This document shows, in pieces, positions 6,207 through 12,053 of a stretch of DNA of 12,053 nucleotides. Position 1 is the stretch's first letter; every line of letters begins with the position of its first letter. The DNA is taken from the NCBI GenBank assembly GCA_003354055.1, contig PIVQ01000156.1, positions 1 to 12,053 on the forward strand, given 5' to 3'. The notes below the pieces were generated by a model that worked only from the letters and a program-made list of their open reading frames with translations, had not been told where the DNA came from and did no database searches. The stretch is from Desulfobacteraceae bacterium. Its GTDB lineage: Bacteria > Desulfobacterota > Desulfobacteria > Desulfobacterales > Desulfobacteraceae. The translations under genes were made by a program, and so were the position numbers.

Positions 6207-7292
6207 CTACAATGGGTCCTTATCGAGGTCTATATGCAAGGTCATATCCTTGCTATCATTCTCGATTGTTTGGTAGATATCGCGGAAGGCGACGTCCGGT
6301 TGAATATTTATTCCATCGTCAAAAGTGAGGACGCTCGGTGTCTGCCACTCATAAGCATGGGTATAATAGGCCGTTGTGTAGGTCGCAGGACCATGACCAT
6401 TATTGACGGTCAAATATTGGATGCTGCTTGCCGGATCAGGAAACCGTTTGCCATACAGAACAGAATAAAGTTGCAAATAAATATCACCATAAGCAAGATT
6501 TTGCGCAATGCCTCCGCTCATGTCTCCGTCATCGGTTGGAATAAAAACCAATGTCGAGAAGTTCTGCAGGATGGTCTGGCGGCCAAAATTTGCCGTGGTA
6601 TAGGTGGCAATACTATCGTTCGAAGCATACCGATCTTTTGAAACCTCTACATCGTTCATGATCAGGAAAAGAGCAAACTTTCCTTCTGCCATTTTCGTAT
6701 ATACTTTTGCGGCTCTCTCACTATCGGCTGCCGAATAAATGCGATACCCGGATACGACTTCAACATCCTGCAGGGCGCCATCAGGAAACGGGGGAACATC
6801 TTCGAAAATGATTGTGAAGGTGTTTGCCGTGACAGAATTAATCGTATGGATGCCGATAAGCCCCGCAGTCCTGTCTTCGACCAGTTGACCCAGAGAAGGA
6901 GCCGCCGCCCCGTCAGGGGTCAGGATATCGAAGAATTGACGGTTTAAAACCGTATCCAGTGTATGCGTACCGTCCCAAGGATCGCCCATATTCTGCAATT
7001 CGATAGTTCCGGGATCGTTGGAAAGCACTTTCTCGGTCAGATCATGCTCGAACTCGGTTTCAATGGTGCTGGTTCCGTCTGAATTTATAACCACAGAGGC
7101 GATCTGATTTGGAAAAAGCCCACCAGATAACCCGATCTCTTCACCAGCAGTCAGGCCATGCGCTACCGCTGTGAAAGTGACTGTATCGCCTACCGCTTCT
7201 GCCGAGGCTGTAAATTTGTTTGTGAATGAATCTGATACGATAGGCAGATAGGTTTTTAAATGCGTCAGTATATCTGAAGGTGTTGTCGTCAT
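6207..7292 (-). CDS. Probable tail terminator / tail completion protein with inserted beta-rich domain
   Basis: The product is 361 residues and sits between the neck protein and the gp38-like gene, where Mu has its tail terminator. Residues about 1-25 (MTTTPSDILTHLKTYLPIV) and about 190-361 look like one split domain. The latter part has 'AKVYTKMAEGKFALFLIM', 'FVFIP'-type strands (STLVFIPTDD, 246-255) and a late AYEWQTPSVLTFDDG (313-327), a pattern of tail-terminator-like proteins. Between them, about 25-185, is a beta-rich segment with HGLTAGEEI (45-53), WDGTHTL (106-112) and GIHTINSVTANTF (147-159). These resemble the 'HGL..G..v...g...nG.h.v..v..ntF' folds often inserted in phage tail proteins. 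ATG overlaps the previous stop (ATGA). I have no motif that proves the terminator role; the placement is the main argument. Confidence 0.6.
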   Translation of the reverse strand: MTTTPSDILTHLKTYLPIVSDSFTNKFTASAEAVGDTVTFTAVAHGLTAGEEIGLSGGLFPNQIASVVINSDGTSTIETEFEHDLTEKVLSNDPGTIELQNMGDPWDGTHTLDTVLNRQFFDILTPDGAAAPSLGQLVEDRTAGLIGIHTINSVTANTFTIIFEDVPPFPDGALQDVEVVSGYRIYSAADSERAAKVYTKMAEGKFALFLIMNDVEVSKDRYASNDSIATYTTANFGRQTILQNFSTLVFIPTDDGDMSGGIAQNLAYGDIYLQLYSVLYGKRFPDPASSIQYLTVNNGHGPATYTTAYYTHAYEWQTPSVLTFDDGINIQPDVAFRDIYQTIENDSKDMTLHIDLDKDPL

Positions 7293-7741
7293 GCTGCGTA
7301 CTTCTTGAATGATTCATAATAAATTCTAATCGACGCGCCAGAGATATTATTTATCGCAACAATGACGCTTGGCCTTGGCAAAATCAGGTTTCTACCATTT
7401 CGGCCCTTTGTTCCCCTGTCAAGGTAATCCGCGTATGGGGCTTTCTGTCCAAGGCTCATTTGCGCCCATCCGTGAACCGCATAATCAACAGACCTGACCA
7501 GTCTTCCCGACCTACTCTTTGGGGCTTCTCCCGGACCGGATGCTTGATGCACTTGACCGCCGCGCAACCGATAAAGCCGCCCGGTCCTTGATCCTGTGCT
7601 TATGATTTTCTGATTTTCTTTAACGAACAATTTACCGATCGTATAGTTCGAACGCTCAACAGAACGTTTATGCAGCAACGCCTGTTTAGGAAGCTTGGCG
7701 AGAACCGATTTGGTCTTCTTGTTGGCCTTGATACTGAACAT
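7289..7741 (-). CDS. Neck / tail completion protein, HK97 gp10-like
   Basis: The product is 150 residues and very basic. It carries the motif series of the HK97 gp10-like family: GRLYR (54-58), HQASGPGEAP (65-74), SGRLVRSVDY (78-87) and YADYLDRGT (103-111), with a closing 'RP' strand and a final helix. Members act at the head-tail junction, at the neck or in tail completion. The ATG overlaps the adaptor stop as TAATG, and the stop overlaps the next ATG as ATGA, so the three genes are probably translated as a coupled run. Order connector, adaptor, gp10-like, terminator is standard for HK97-type modules. Confidence 0.85.
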   Translation of the reverse strand: MFSIKANKKTKSVLAKLPKQALLHKRSVERSNYTIGKLFVKENQKIISTGSRTGRLYRLRGGQVHQASGPGEAPKSRSGRLVRSVDYAVHGWAQMSLGQKAPYADYLDRGTKGRNGRNLILPRPSVIVAINNISGASIRIYYESFKKYAA

Positions 7742-8166
7742 TATGCTTCACTTGCTGATTTCCTGAAGGAGCCGCGTTCTTGACACTGGATATCGACATA
7801 ATAAGGGTCTTCGTTTGATAACGTGCGCCTGACAATTCTAAACCGGCGCTGGTCATAAAAGATAAAATTATTACCAGTCTCGACCGCCTCTGTGATCTTT
7901 CCCCGAACGACCGTGAAAGTGTGAGTTGGCCTATCCTCGATATTGAGCCCTTGAAATACGGCCGCCCCTGAGAACATGCCTTCGAGGGTCCGAATTCCAG
8001 CCCTTGTTTTAAGGACCGTTGCAAAGATTTCTTCCGGCTCGTTGTCGCCTATTTTGGCATCCGAAAGGGAGCGGCTCTGAATTACGATAACGTGCCGTAA
8101 ATCACCAACACAAATCTTCTTTTTGCTAAATCTCTTGCGCTCACAACTAGCCAAAATGAGTTCCAA
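7741..8166 (-). CDS. Head-tail adaptor (head closure / Phage_H_T_join family)
   Basis: The product is up to 141 residues. GDLRHVIVIQ (21-30 from the TTG) is the classic opening of the head-tail joining family, and it is followed by an 'evfATVLKTRAGIRTLEG' strand, THTFTVVRGK and 'FYDQRRFRIVRRTLSNEDPYYVDIQCQE', which match the family's later strands. These proteins form a ring on the connector and gate or close the head. Start choice is open: no ATG is available, TTG at 8166 opens the frame, and another TTG at 8154 has a weak GGA about 6 bases upstream. Both lie further from GDLR than is usual, adding a Lys/Arg-rich leader. The start overlaps the connector's end by 20 bases (TTG 8166). Confidence 0.8.
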   Translation of the reverse strand: MELILASCERKRFSKKKICVGDLRHVIVIQSRSLSDAKIGDNEPEEIFATVLKTRAGIRTLEGMFSGAAVFQGLNIEDRPTHTFTVVRGKITEAVETGNNFIFYDQRRFRIVRRTLSNEDPYYVDIQCQERGSFRKSASEA

Positions 8167-8746
8167 TCACATAACTGGAAACCATTGTCTTGATGATATC
8201 AGGCACCCCGGATCCATCGCCGCAATCTCCGCAGTCGCCTCGATTATCGAGCAACATCAATACGAATTGAGCAATAGCAACTGTCAGTGATGCCGGGATT
8301 TTGTCATACCCTATATTAGCAGTAACCTTGTATAGGTAAGGCTGTAATTCTGGGTCACATCCAAGTGTCGCGTCGCTCTGAAACTGGATGCGTGGAAAGG
8401 CGGAATTTCTGAGTTCTAAATTAAAAGCAGTCTCTTCAACATATTCGTCACCGTCCCACACCTCTAAGGTTGTCAGGCTGTTGAAGGGATATCGCTCAAC
8501 CTCGATAAAAGGGAGCGCCTCATACTGGCTTAACATGGCATAGGGGATCTGTGCGATAAGGGTGGTTGACCTGAAGGTCTGACCTGTGATTGCTTCAAGC
8601 TTCTCGATTGCGCTATCGATATAAACCACAATCAGTTCGTCGTCATCGTCGGTAAATCTTCCGCAATGACATTTGACGAATTTGAGGGAAACGACTTCCT
8701 TATCTGTGGCAGCCGTTTCCTGATAATAGTGTACTTTATCCAGCAC
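8147..8746 (-). CDS. Head-tail connector, gp6-like
   Basis: About 199 residues from the chosen GTG. The N-terminal part SLKFVKCHCGRFTDDDDELI followed by 'YIDSAIEKLEAITGQTF' fits the HK97 gp6-like pattern (a strand/helix 'vsL..vK.hLr.d..deD.li..yI..A...iE..TG..f'). The C-terminal helix 'TVAIAQFVLMLLDNRGD' is also typical. The ring of such subunits sits under the portal. No ATG serves: GTG at 8746 has GGAAG 6 bases upstream and overlaps the previous gene by 11 bases, while TTG at 8767 opens the same frame without a clear ribosome site. Odd: a CHC pair near the N-terminus (Cys 26, 28), and DCGDC (Cys 172, 175) near the C-terminus, unusual for this family. Confidence 0.8.
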   Translation of the reverse strand: MLDKVHYYQETAATDKEVVSLKFVKCHCGRFTDDDDELIVVYIDSAIEKLEAITGQTFRSTTLIAQIPYAMLSQYEALPFIEVERYPFNSLTTLEVWDGDEYVEETAFNLELRNSAFPRIQFQSDATLGCDPELQPYLYKVTANIGYDKIPASLTVAIAQFVLMLLDNRGDCGDCGDGSGVPDIIKTMVSSYVIGTHFG

Positions 8747-9242
8747 TTTGCGCTTCCAAATCTTCAAGCATTAGAGCCATTTTCATTCTAGCATCAAGCT
8801 TGTAACCGAATTTTTCGGCATATGCGTCAAGGTCTTTTTTCGTGGTGAAAGTGCCGGCCTTTTCCAGTGAGAAAGTGTCGTCGTCTTCAGTCTCATCTTC
8901 AGTCGCCATAGCATCACCCGGACCGCCATTTTCGCCGCCCTCGATAGTGTCAGTGGCATTCTCAACAATCTCATCGCCGCCGCCCTCGCCCTCGATAACT
9001 TCTTCAGTGACTTCTTCGATGAACTCTTCGATCACTTCTTCAGTGATTTCTTCAGTGACTTCTTCGATAACTTCTTCGATAACTTCTTCCTCGTCATCGC
9101 CATCTTTCCAGTCTTTGGCGATACCCTTGTCTTTCAGAGACTGCTCGTCATCAGTGCCAAAGGTTCTTTTCTGCCCCTTTATCAAGTGAACGACTTGAAC
9201 GCCTCTGAGGGCAATACTGATAGTTTTGATAATTCGGATCAT
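8736..9242 (-). CDS. Acidic repeat protein between cement and connector genes, role unknown
   Basis: The product is 168 residues. The N-terminal 45 residues are basic to neutral (ALRGVQVVHLIKGQKRTFGT) and resemble short phage proteins found in this place downstream of the major capsid. Residues 52-83 are eight tandem copies of a four-residue unit, EEV/I/F plus I or T, followed by a Gly/Glu/Asp-rich linker (84-125). The C-terminal 45 residues (TKKDLDAYAEKFGYKLDARM then a helix) resemble a small helical unit ('k.eLe.yA.e.fg..lD.r...') common at the ends of phage head-region proteins. This arrangement, two small folded ends on a long acidic stretch, is what I see; function is not known. AGGAGA lies upstream of the ATG. 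The stop overlaps the connector start region. Confidence 0.75.
   Translation of the reverse strand: MIRIIKTISIALRGVQVVHLIKGQKRTFGTDDEQSLKDKGIAKDWKDGDDEEEVIEEVIEEVTEEITEEVIEEFIEEVTEEVIEGEGGGDEIVENATDTIEGGENGGPGDAMATEDETEDDDTFSLEKAGTFTTKKDLDAYAEKFGYKLDARMKMALMLEDLEAQSAG
8994..9089 (-). repeat. Eight tandem 12-base units encoding EEVI/EEVT-type repeats
   Basis: 96 bases made of eight in-frame 12-base units, consensus GAAGAAGTTATC with variants (ACT for the last codon; ATC, GTG or TTC for the third). They encode EEVI, EEVI, EEVT, EEIT, EEVI, EEFI, EEVT, EEVI. Units differ mostly at the third and fourth codons, so the array is not freshly duplicated throughout. Unit length keeps the frame, so slippage would change the protein by four residues at a time. 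Confidence 0.93.
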
Positions 9243-9269
9243 ATCCCTTTTTCTCCTGCTAGTGATAAG

Positions 9270-9291
9270 AGGGAGAGCCTAAGCCCTCCCT
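9270..9291 (-). other. Intergenic stem-loop after the putative cement gene
   Basis: On the coding strand AGGGAG pairs with CTCCCT, and the stem continues through a G-U pair and two GC pairs to a four-base loop, giving a continuous 9-pair stem. On the plus strand the same place is a mismatch (A/C), so the structure is better on the transcribed strand. No T-run follows, so it is more likely an RNA stability or processing element or a weak, factor-dependent stop than an intrinsic terminator. It lies in the 71-base gap between the cement and acidic-protein genes. Confidence 0.55.
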
Positions 9292-9313
9292 TTAATTATC
9301 ATCAATCAAATTA

Positions 9314-9739
9314 TTAAGCCGGGATTAGTTCGGCCCCAAGATTGACCATTAGATTGATCGTTGCATTTGCCGAGTCTGTGGAGACAATCTGGGCTTGCAC
9401 GTATCGTTTTGTCGAATGCAGACCGGCCTTTTGCAGCAAATCACCATCAGCGGTAATTGCAACTAGACCTGTCACCACGGCGTCTTGTGCCGGATCAAAA
9501 ATCGGAATGATCTTATCATCAATAACAGAGATCGCCCCGGACATTCCTGAATCATCACTTTCCAAGAATGTCAGCTTGAATGTGCCAGCGGAATAAACAG
9601 GTGCTGACATATAAAAGGAAACACCGAGATCATAATCAGCGGTATCGATGATTGCAGAGAGGGTCGTGGTATCGGCAGCAATGGCGCTCTGGTGAGCAAG
9701 CATCATGACCGATTGGGTTACCATATCTTTGACAGCCAT
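9314..9739 (-). CDS. Putative capsid decoration / cement protein
   Basis: The product is 141 residues, acidic to neutral and strand-rich, with few charged patches and no predicted membrane segment. The visible order is an N-terminal Ala/Thr region (about 1-30), then 'YDLGVSFYMSAP', FKLTFLESDDSG, 'ISVIDDKIIPIF', a 'KRYVQAQIVST' strand and a final 'TINLMVNLGAEL'. The 'kRYvqaqi....' plus a closing hydrophobic strand is common in small capsid cement proteins such as the Bbp16-like group, and the gene follows the major capsid directly as such genes often do. Nothing catalytic is seen. A near-perfect ribosome site (AAGGAG, 8-base spacing) predicts strong translation, fitting a protein needed in hundreds of copies. 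The identity is an inference from place, size and strand pattern. Confidence 0.55.
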   Translation of the reverse strand: MAVKDMVTQSVMMLAHQSAIAADTTTLSAIIDTADYDLGVSFYMSAPVYSAGTFKLTFLESDDSGMSGAISVIDDKIIPIFDPAQDAVVTGLVAITADGDLLQKAGLHSTKRYVQAQIVSTDSANATINLMVNLGAELIPA

Positions 9740-9747
9740 TTGAATAA

Positions 9748-9753
9748 CTCCTT
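9748..9753 (-). promoter_or_regulatory. Strong ribosome binding site of the putative cement gene
   Basis: AAGGAG on the coding strand, 8 bases before the ATG at 9739. It is one of the two best ribosome sites in the window, the other being that of the tail tube. Confidence 0.7.
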
Positions 9754-9774
9754 AGCTGTTGAAATTAAAGAAAC

Positions 9775-9793
9775 GTCTGCTTATTAGGCAGAC
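9775..9793 (-). terminator. Stem-loop at the capsid gene stop, possible leaky terminator
   Basis: On the coding strand GTCTGC pairs with GCAGAC (6 pairs, 7-base loop). The loop holds the two tandem TAA stops of the major capsid gene, and the stem is followed by GTTTCTTTAATTT. A short GC-containing stem with a T-rich tail resembles a weak intrinsic terminator. The operon continues downstream, so if it acts it would only reduce read-through or protect the capsid mRNA 3' end. Confidence 0.45.
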
Positions 9794-11121
9794 AGCTTCA
9801 GGATTTTGGCTGCTTCGAAATTCGTAACTGCCGCGCCGGTACGTTTGGTCGTGTAGTATTTGATGTACGGTTTGGCGGTATACGGATCACGCAGAACCCG
9901 GATATCGAAACGGTCAACGATCGTATAGAACTCGGCCCAATCAGCGATAACAAGCGCCAATGAATCCGCTGCCACAACCGGAATATCAGACATGAATGTG
10001 ACTTCATTTCCGAGCATGATTTTTGTAGCGCCTTCCCGCAGGATAGCAGGGTTAAGCAGATAAAAACCGTCCTCAGTTTTGAGTTGCATAATGGTCGTGA
10101 AGGTCTTCCGGTTCATGCCCCAAGAGGCACGCGCCTGATAATCTTCGATCAAGGTGTTTTGCAAAGCGATCACGTTGTCGGCGCTGATTTCAGCCGAGAC
10201 GCCAGAATCCACCTGACCCACAGTACCGCGCTCGTAGACTTCAGGATCTGCGGAGGCCGCATAAGATAGGAAGCCTTTAGGCCGCAGGGAGCTATTCCCT
10301 GTTACGAAATCGGTGTTTTCAAGGCGACCGATACGAGTTGAAACCTTGCGAGTGAGCCAACCTTCGATGTCAAAACCGGCATCGTCCACCATTTTCTGCG
10401 TCGCTTTTGGCTGCGCATAATATTCGTGGATCGGAATTTTGACCATTCCGATTTGTGGCGTATCTGTATCGTTACGAGGATCAACCTCGCCAACAACACC
10501 GGCGTCTGCTTCGTCGTCATCGAGCATCACTTCCCAAACATCGGAACTGGTCGTTTCAATGGTCGCAAGACCCCGGACCGGTGATGTTTCGAAGATACGC
10601 TGAACAATGCGGTTCGAGCGATCAGGAGTGATGAAATAACCGCCTTCTGGACCGGAACCGGCGACCATGGCTTTGGTCATCATTTCGATTTCCGCGTCAT
10701 CAACACCAAAAGTATTCTTGGCGATATAATCCCGCGTAATCCCTTCGACTGAAGCCGAGTCCAGGAGCGTTCCTTTGCGCAGATATTTCTGGACGCTTTT
10801 TTGATAGTCTTTGAGGAATTGGGAATTATCTTCCCCACCTTCACCGCGGCGCATTTCGATCAACGCTTGTTCCGCAGCTTTTTGACGTTCTTCAATTTCG
10901 TCAAATTTTGCTTTGGATTTTTCGAGGCCCATATCTTCCATTGATTTGGTCACGGCAGCGGAAATCTTTTCAACCTTTTCCTGATCAATAGCATCGAGGC
11001 GCTGATCAGTTTTATCGAGGCGGTCAGAAAGAGCTTTTTCGTTATCATTGACCGTTTCTTGAACAGTCGTGATCCCTTTGAAGATCTGCTCAAGCTTTTC
11101 TTCAGTGTTTAATTCGGGCAT
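9784..11121 (-). CDS. Major capsid protein, HK97 fold
   Basis: The product is 445 residues. Residues 1 to about 115 are charged and helical (long coiled-coil pattern, Lys/Glu/Gln-rich), the delta-like scaffold region normally removed by the prohead protease. The body has the usual HK97-type signs: SGPEGGYFITPD (156-167), 'VRGLATIETTSSDVWEVML' strands, FVTGN (272-276) followed by PKGFL (281-285), WGMNRKTFTTIM (334-345), and the late 'LGNEV...SDIPV' and 'DRFDIRVLRDPYT' (403-415) segments. Cleavage is expected between the coiled coil and GGYF; I cannot place it exactly. AAAAGG lies 8 bases before the ATG, and the protease stop is 5 bases upstream. It ends with two tandem TAA stops. Confidence 0.95.
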   Translation of the reverse strand: MPELNTEEKLEQIFKGITTVQETVNDNEKALSDRLDKTDQRLDAIDQEKVEKISAAVTKSMEDMGLEKSKAKFDEIEERQKAAEQALIEMRRGEGGEDNSQFLKDYQKSVQKYLRKGTLLDSASVEGITRDYIAKNTFGVDDAEIEMMTKAMVAGSGPEGGYFITPDRSNRIVQRIFETSPVRGLATIETTSSDVWEVMLDDDEADAGVVGEVDPRNDTDTPQIGMVKIPIHEYYAQPKATQKMVDDAGFDIEGWLTRKVSTRIGRLENTDFVTGNSSLRPKGFLSYAASADPEVYERGTVGQVDSGVSAEISADNVIALQNTLIEDYQARASWGMNRKTFTTIMQLKTEDGFYLLNPAILREGATKIMLGNEVTFMSDIPVVAADSLALVIADWAEFYTIVDRFDIRVLRDPYTAKPYIKYYTTKRTGAAVTNFEAAKILKLSA

Positions 11122-11126
11122 AGCGA

Positions 11127-12053
11127 TTACCTTTTATCAAATAATTTATGGATTTTATCAATCGTGACTGCTGCTTTTTTGTCGGCGTCCGCATCCCGCA
11201 TCCCGTCCTCACCCTCTGCATCCCGCTTCAGGTTCTTTATCGCAGCTGTAACCAGTTTCGAATTTTTGCTCTCTAAGCGTACACCATTCTTGAACAGTTT
11301 TTCAAGTTCTCGCTCAGAGTAGGCTTTCAGGTCATCAATTCTGAAGAAACCACCCGGCAAGAAAGGGTTTTCCAATCCAAGATGCTCATAGCATTTCGCC
11401 AACTTGAATTTGCTATGCTCACAGTCGTCTGCGCCTAGATCAATTGCGCCCCTTGATCCACATAGAACGCCAGCCAGAGAAAAGACGCCTTTTGGCACCA
11501 TCTTGACGACACCGTCTACGATATCGAGAACACCGGCGCGGGAAAGATCGATATCACCGCCGAATTTTTCAAGACGTTCTGCGGCTGCCTTCTCATCCCA
11601 TTCCTGAGACATATCGGCAGCCGGGAAATCCTGTAAATTCGATCTTGATTTGACTTCGGTGAAGTTTGCTTCAACATTCATCGGCTCACCGACAAGAGAA
11701 ACCTCATACAAAACGATTTCTTCAAGAACGGCGATCTTTGTTTTATCGTCCTGTTCTTCAAACGAAATAGCCTTGATTGAAAACCCGATTGAGAAGTCAG
11801 AGAGAAAGCCTTTCTTGGCGAGTGAAAAAGCCTCTTTGCCGCGTTGTGTGTTCAGATCGACCTTGCCTTCAAGAAACAATCCGCGCTTATCGATCTTGGC
11901 GGATACGGCTGGAAACCCTCCGATCAGTTCCCGACTATCATGCATCCAGAGCATACGAATAGGGCGCTTCCGCTTGACGTGATCTGCAATAGTTTCGTCG
12001 AAGGCTTTCCGGGCTATCTTATCGCCGCCACGGTCCACATTGCCAAAGGTTGA
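11127..12053 (-). CDS. Prohead protease, HK97 family (S78-like), N-terminus beyond the window
   Basis: The frame stays open to the right edge. Upstream of a GTG at 12038 the last visible codons read STFGNV, so the visible N-terminus STFGNVDRGGDKIARKAF fits the family's 'a.vFg.vD..gD.i..gaF' opening. The GTG is therefore internal, not the true start. Counting from the edge (308 residues visible), His38 in LWMHD and Ser88 in SDFSIGF are the likely catalytic pair, and Glu117 in YEVSLVGEP the likely third member. The family domain ends near residue 130. The following 180 residues are an extension: a W/A-rich start, 'FSLAGVLCGSRGAI', 'KLAKCYEHLG', then a helix with YSERELEKLF and a Lys-rich end (about 245-308). 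The stop is 5 bases before the capsid ATG. Confidence 0.92.
   Translation of the reverse strand, partial: STFGNVDRGGDKIARKAFDETIADHVKRKRPIRMLWMHDSRELIGGFPAVSAKIDKRGLFLEGKVDLNTQRGKEAFSLAKKGFLSDFSIGFSIKAISFEEQDDKTKIAVLEEIVLYEVSLVGEPMNVEANFTEVKSRSNLQDFPAADMSQEWDEKAAAERLEKFGGDIDLSRAGVLDIVDGVVKMVPKGVFSLAGVLCGSRGAIDLGADDCEHSKFKLAKCYEHLGLENPFLPGGFFRIDDLKAYSERELEKLFKNGVRLESKNSKLVTAAIKNLKRDAEGEDGMRDADADKKAAVTIDKIHKLFDKR

Noticed and set aside
5977..6276. Plus-strand frame of 99 codons with hydrophobic stretches
   Set aside because: It is antisense to the gp38-like gene and the end of the terminator gene; the coupled minus-strand genes explain the region.
7686..8024. Minus-strand frame of 112 codons overlapping adaptor and neck genes
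   Set aside because: It is out of frame with two genes that have clear family motifs.
8832..8840. A-run on the coding strand in the acidic protein as another slippery site
   Set aside because: It is read as ACG AAA AAA GAC, so the heptamer is G AAA AAA, a poor -1 site, and the -1 frame stops within a few codons.
8994..9089. CRISPR-like array
   Set aside because: The repeats are directly adjacent 12-base units without spacers and encode an in-frame peptide repeat.
8842..9189. Plus-strand Ser-rich frame of 115 codons
   Set aside because: It is the reverse complement of the Glu-rich repeat codons, which read as Ser/Thr on the other strand.
11173..11180. A-run on the coding strand near the end of the protease gene as a slippery site
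   Set aside because: The register (GAC AAA AAA GCA) does not give X XXY YYZ, and no phage family precedent applies at this place.

Overview
The window is a stretch of a tailed-phage genome or integrated prophage. It carries an uninterrupted virion morphogenesis operon, read entirely on the minus strand from right to left. I see no convincing plus-strand gene, RNA gene, CRISPR array, transposon, integrase, host gene or defence/accessory cassette. The largest gene-free gaps are about 70 bases. The contractile-tail genes and the DNA_circ_N protein point to a Mu-like myovirus of a Gram-negative (probably proteobacterial) host. The host genus cannot be told from the sequence. Base composition looks near balanced throughout, and I noticed no recently inserted segment. 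Head region (about 7289-12053, in transcription order): an HK97-type prohead protease cut by the right edge; an HK97-fold major capsid protein with an N-terminal coiled-coil delta-like region; a small beta-rich protein that is probably a capsid cement protein; an acidic protein with eight tandem 4-residue repeats; a gp6-like head-tail connector; a head-tail adaptor; and an HK97 gp10-like neck protein. Portal and terminase are not present and would be expected just beyond the right edge. Tail region (about 1-7292): a probable tail terminator with a large beta-rich insertion; a Mu gp38-like small protein; a Mu gpL-like contractile sheath; a tail tube; a tail assembly chaperone with a -1 frameshift extension; a tape measure protein; a Mu gpN-like DNA circularisation protein; and the first 33 codons of a Mu gpP-like baseplate hub gene running off the left edge. 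The genes work together as a virion factory. Protease, capsid and cement build and stabilise the head. The connector and neck proteins close it. Sheath, tube, tape measure, chaperones and terminator make a contractile tail, and the gpN and gpP homologues begin the baseplate. Most junctions overlap by a few bases (several ATGA, one TAATG), which suggests translational coupling. The strongest special signal is a canonical T TTT TTT slippery heptamer at 3392-3398 in the tail chaperone gene, with an inverted repeat starting 7 bases downstream. It predicts a 220-residue chaperone fusion beside the 173-residue form. Three intergenic stem-loops follow the capsid, cement and tail-tube genes and may adjust expression of highly abundant proteins. 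I found no evidence of a wholly new biological system. The items most worth checking are the frameshift, the repeat protein, the inserted tail terminator, and the head/tail mosaicism.
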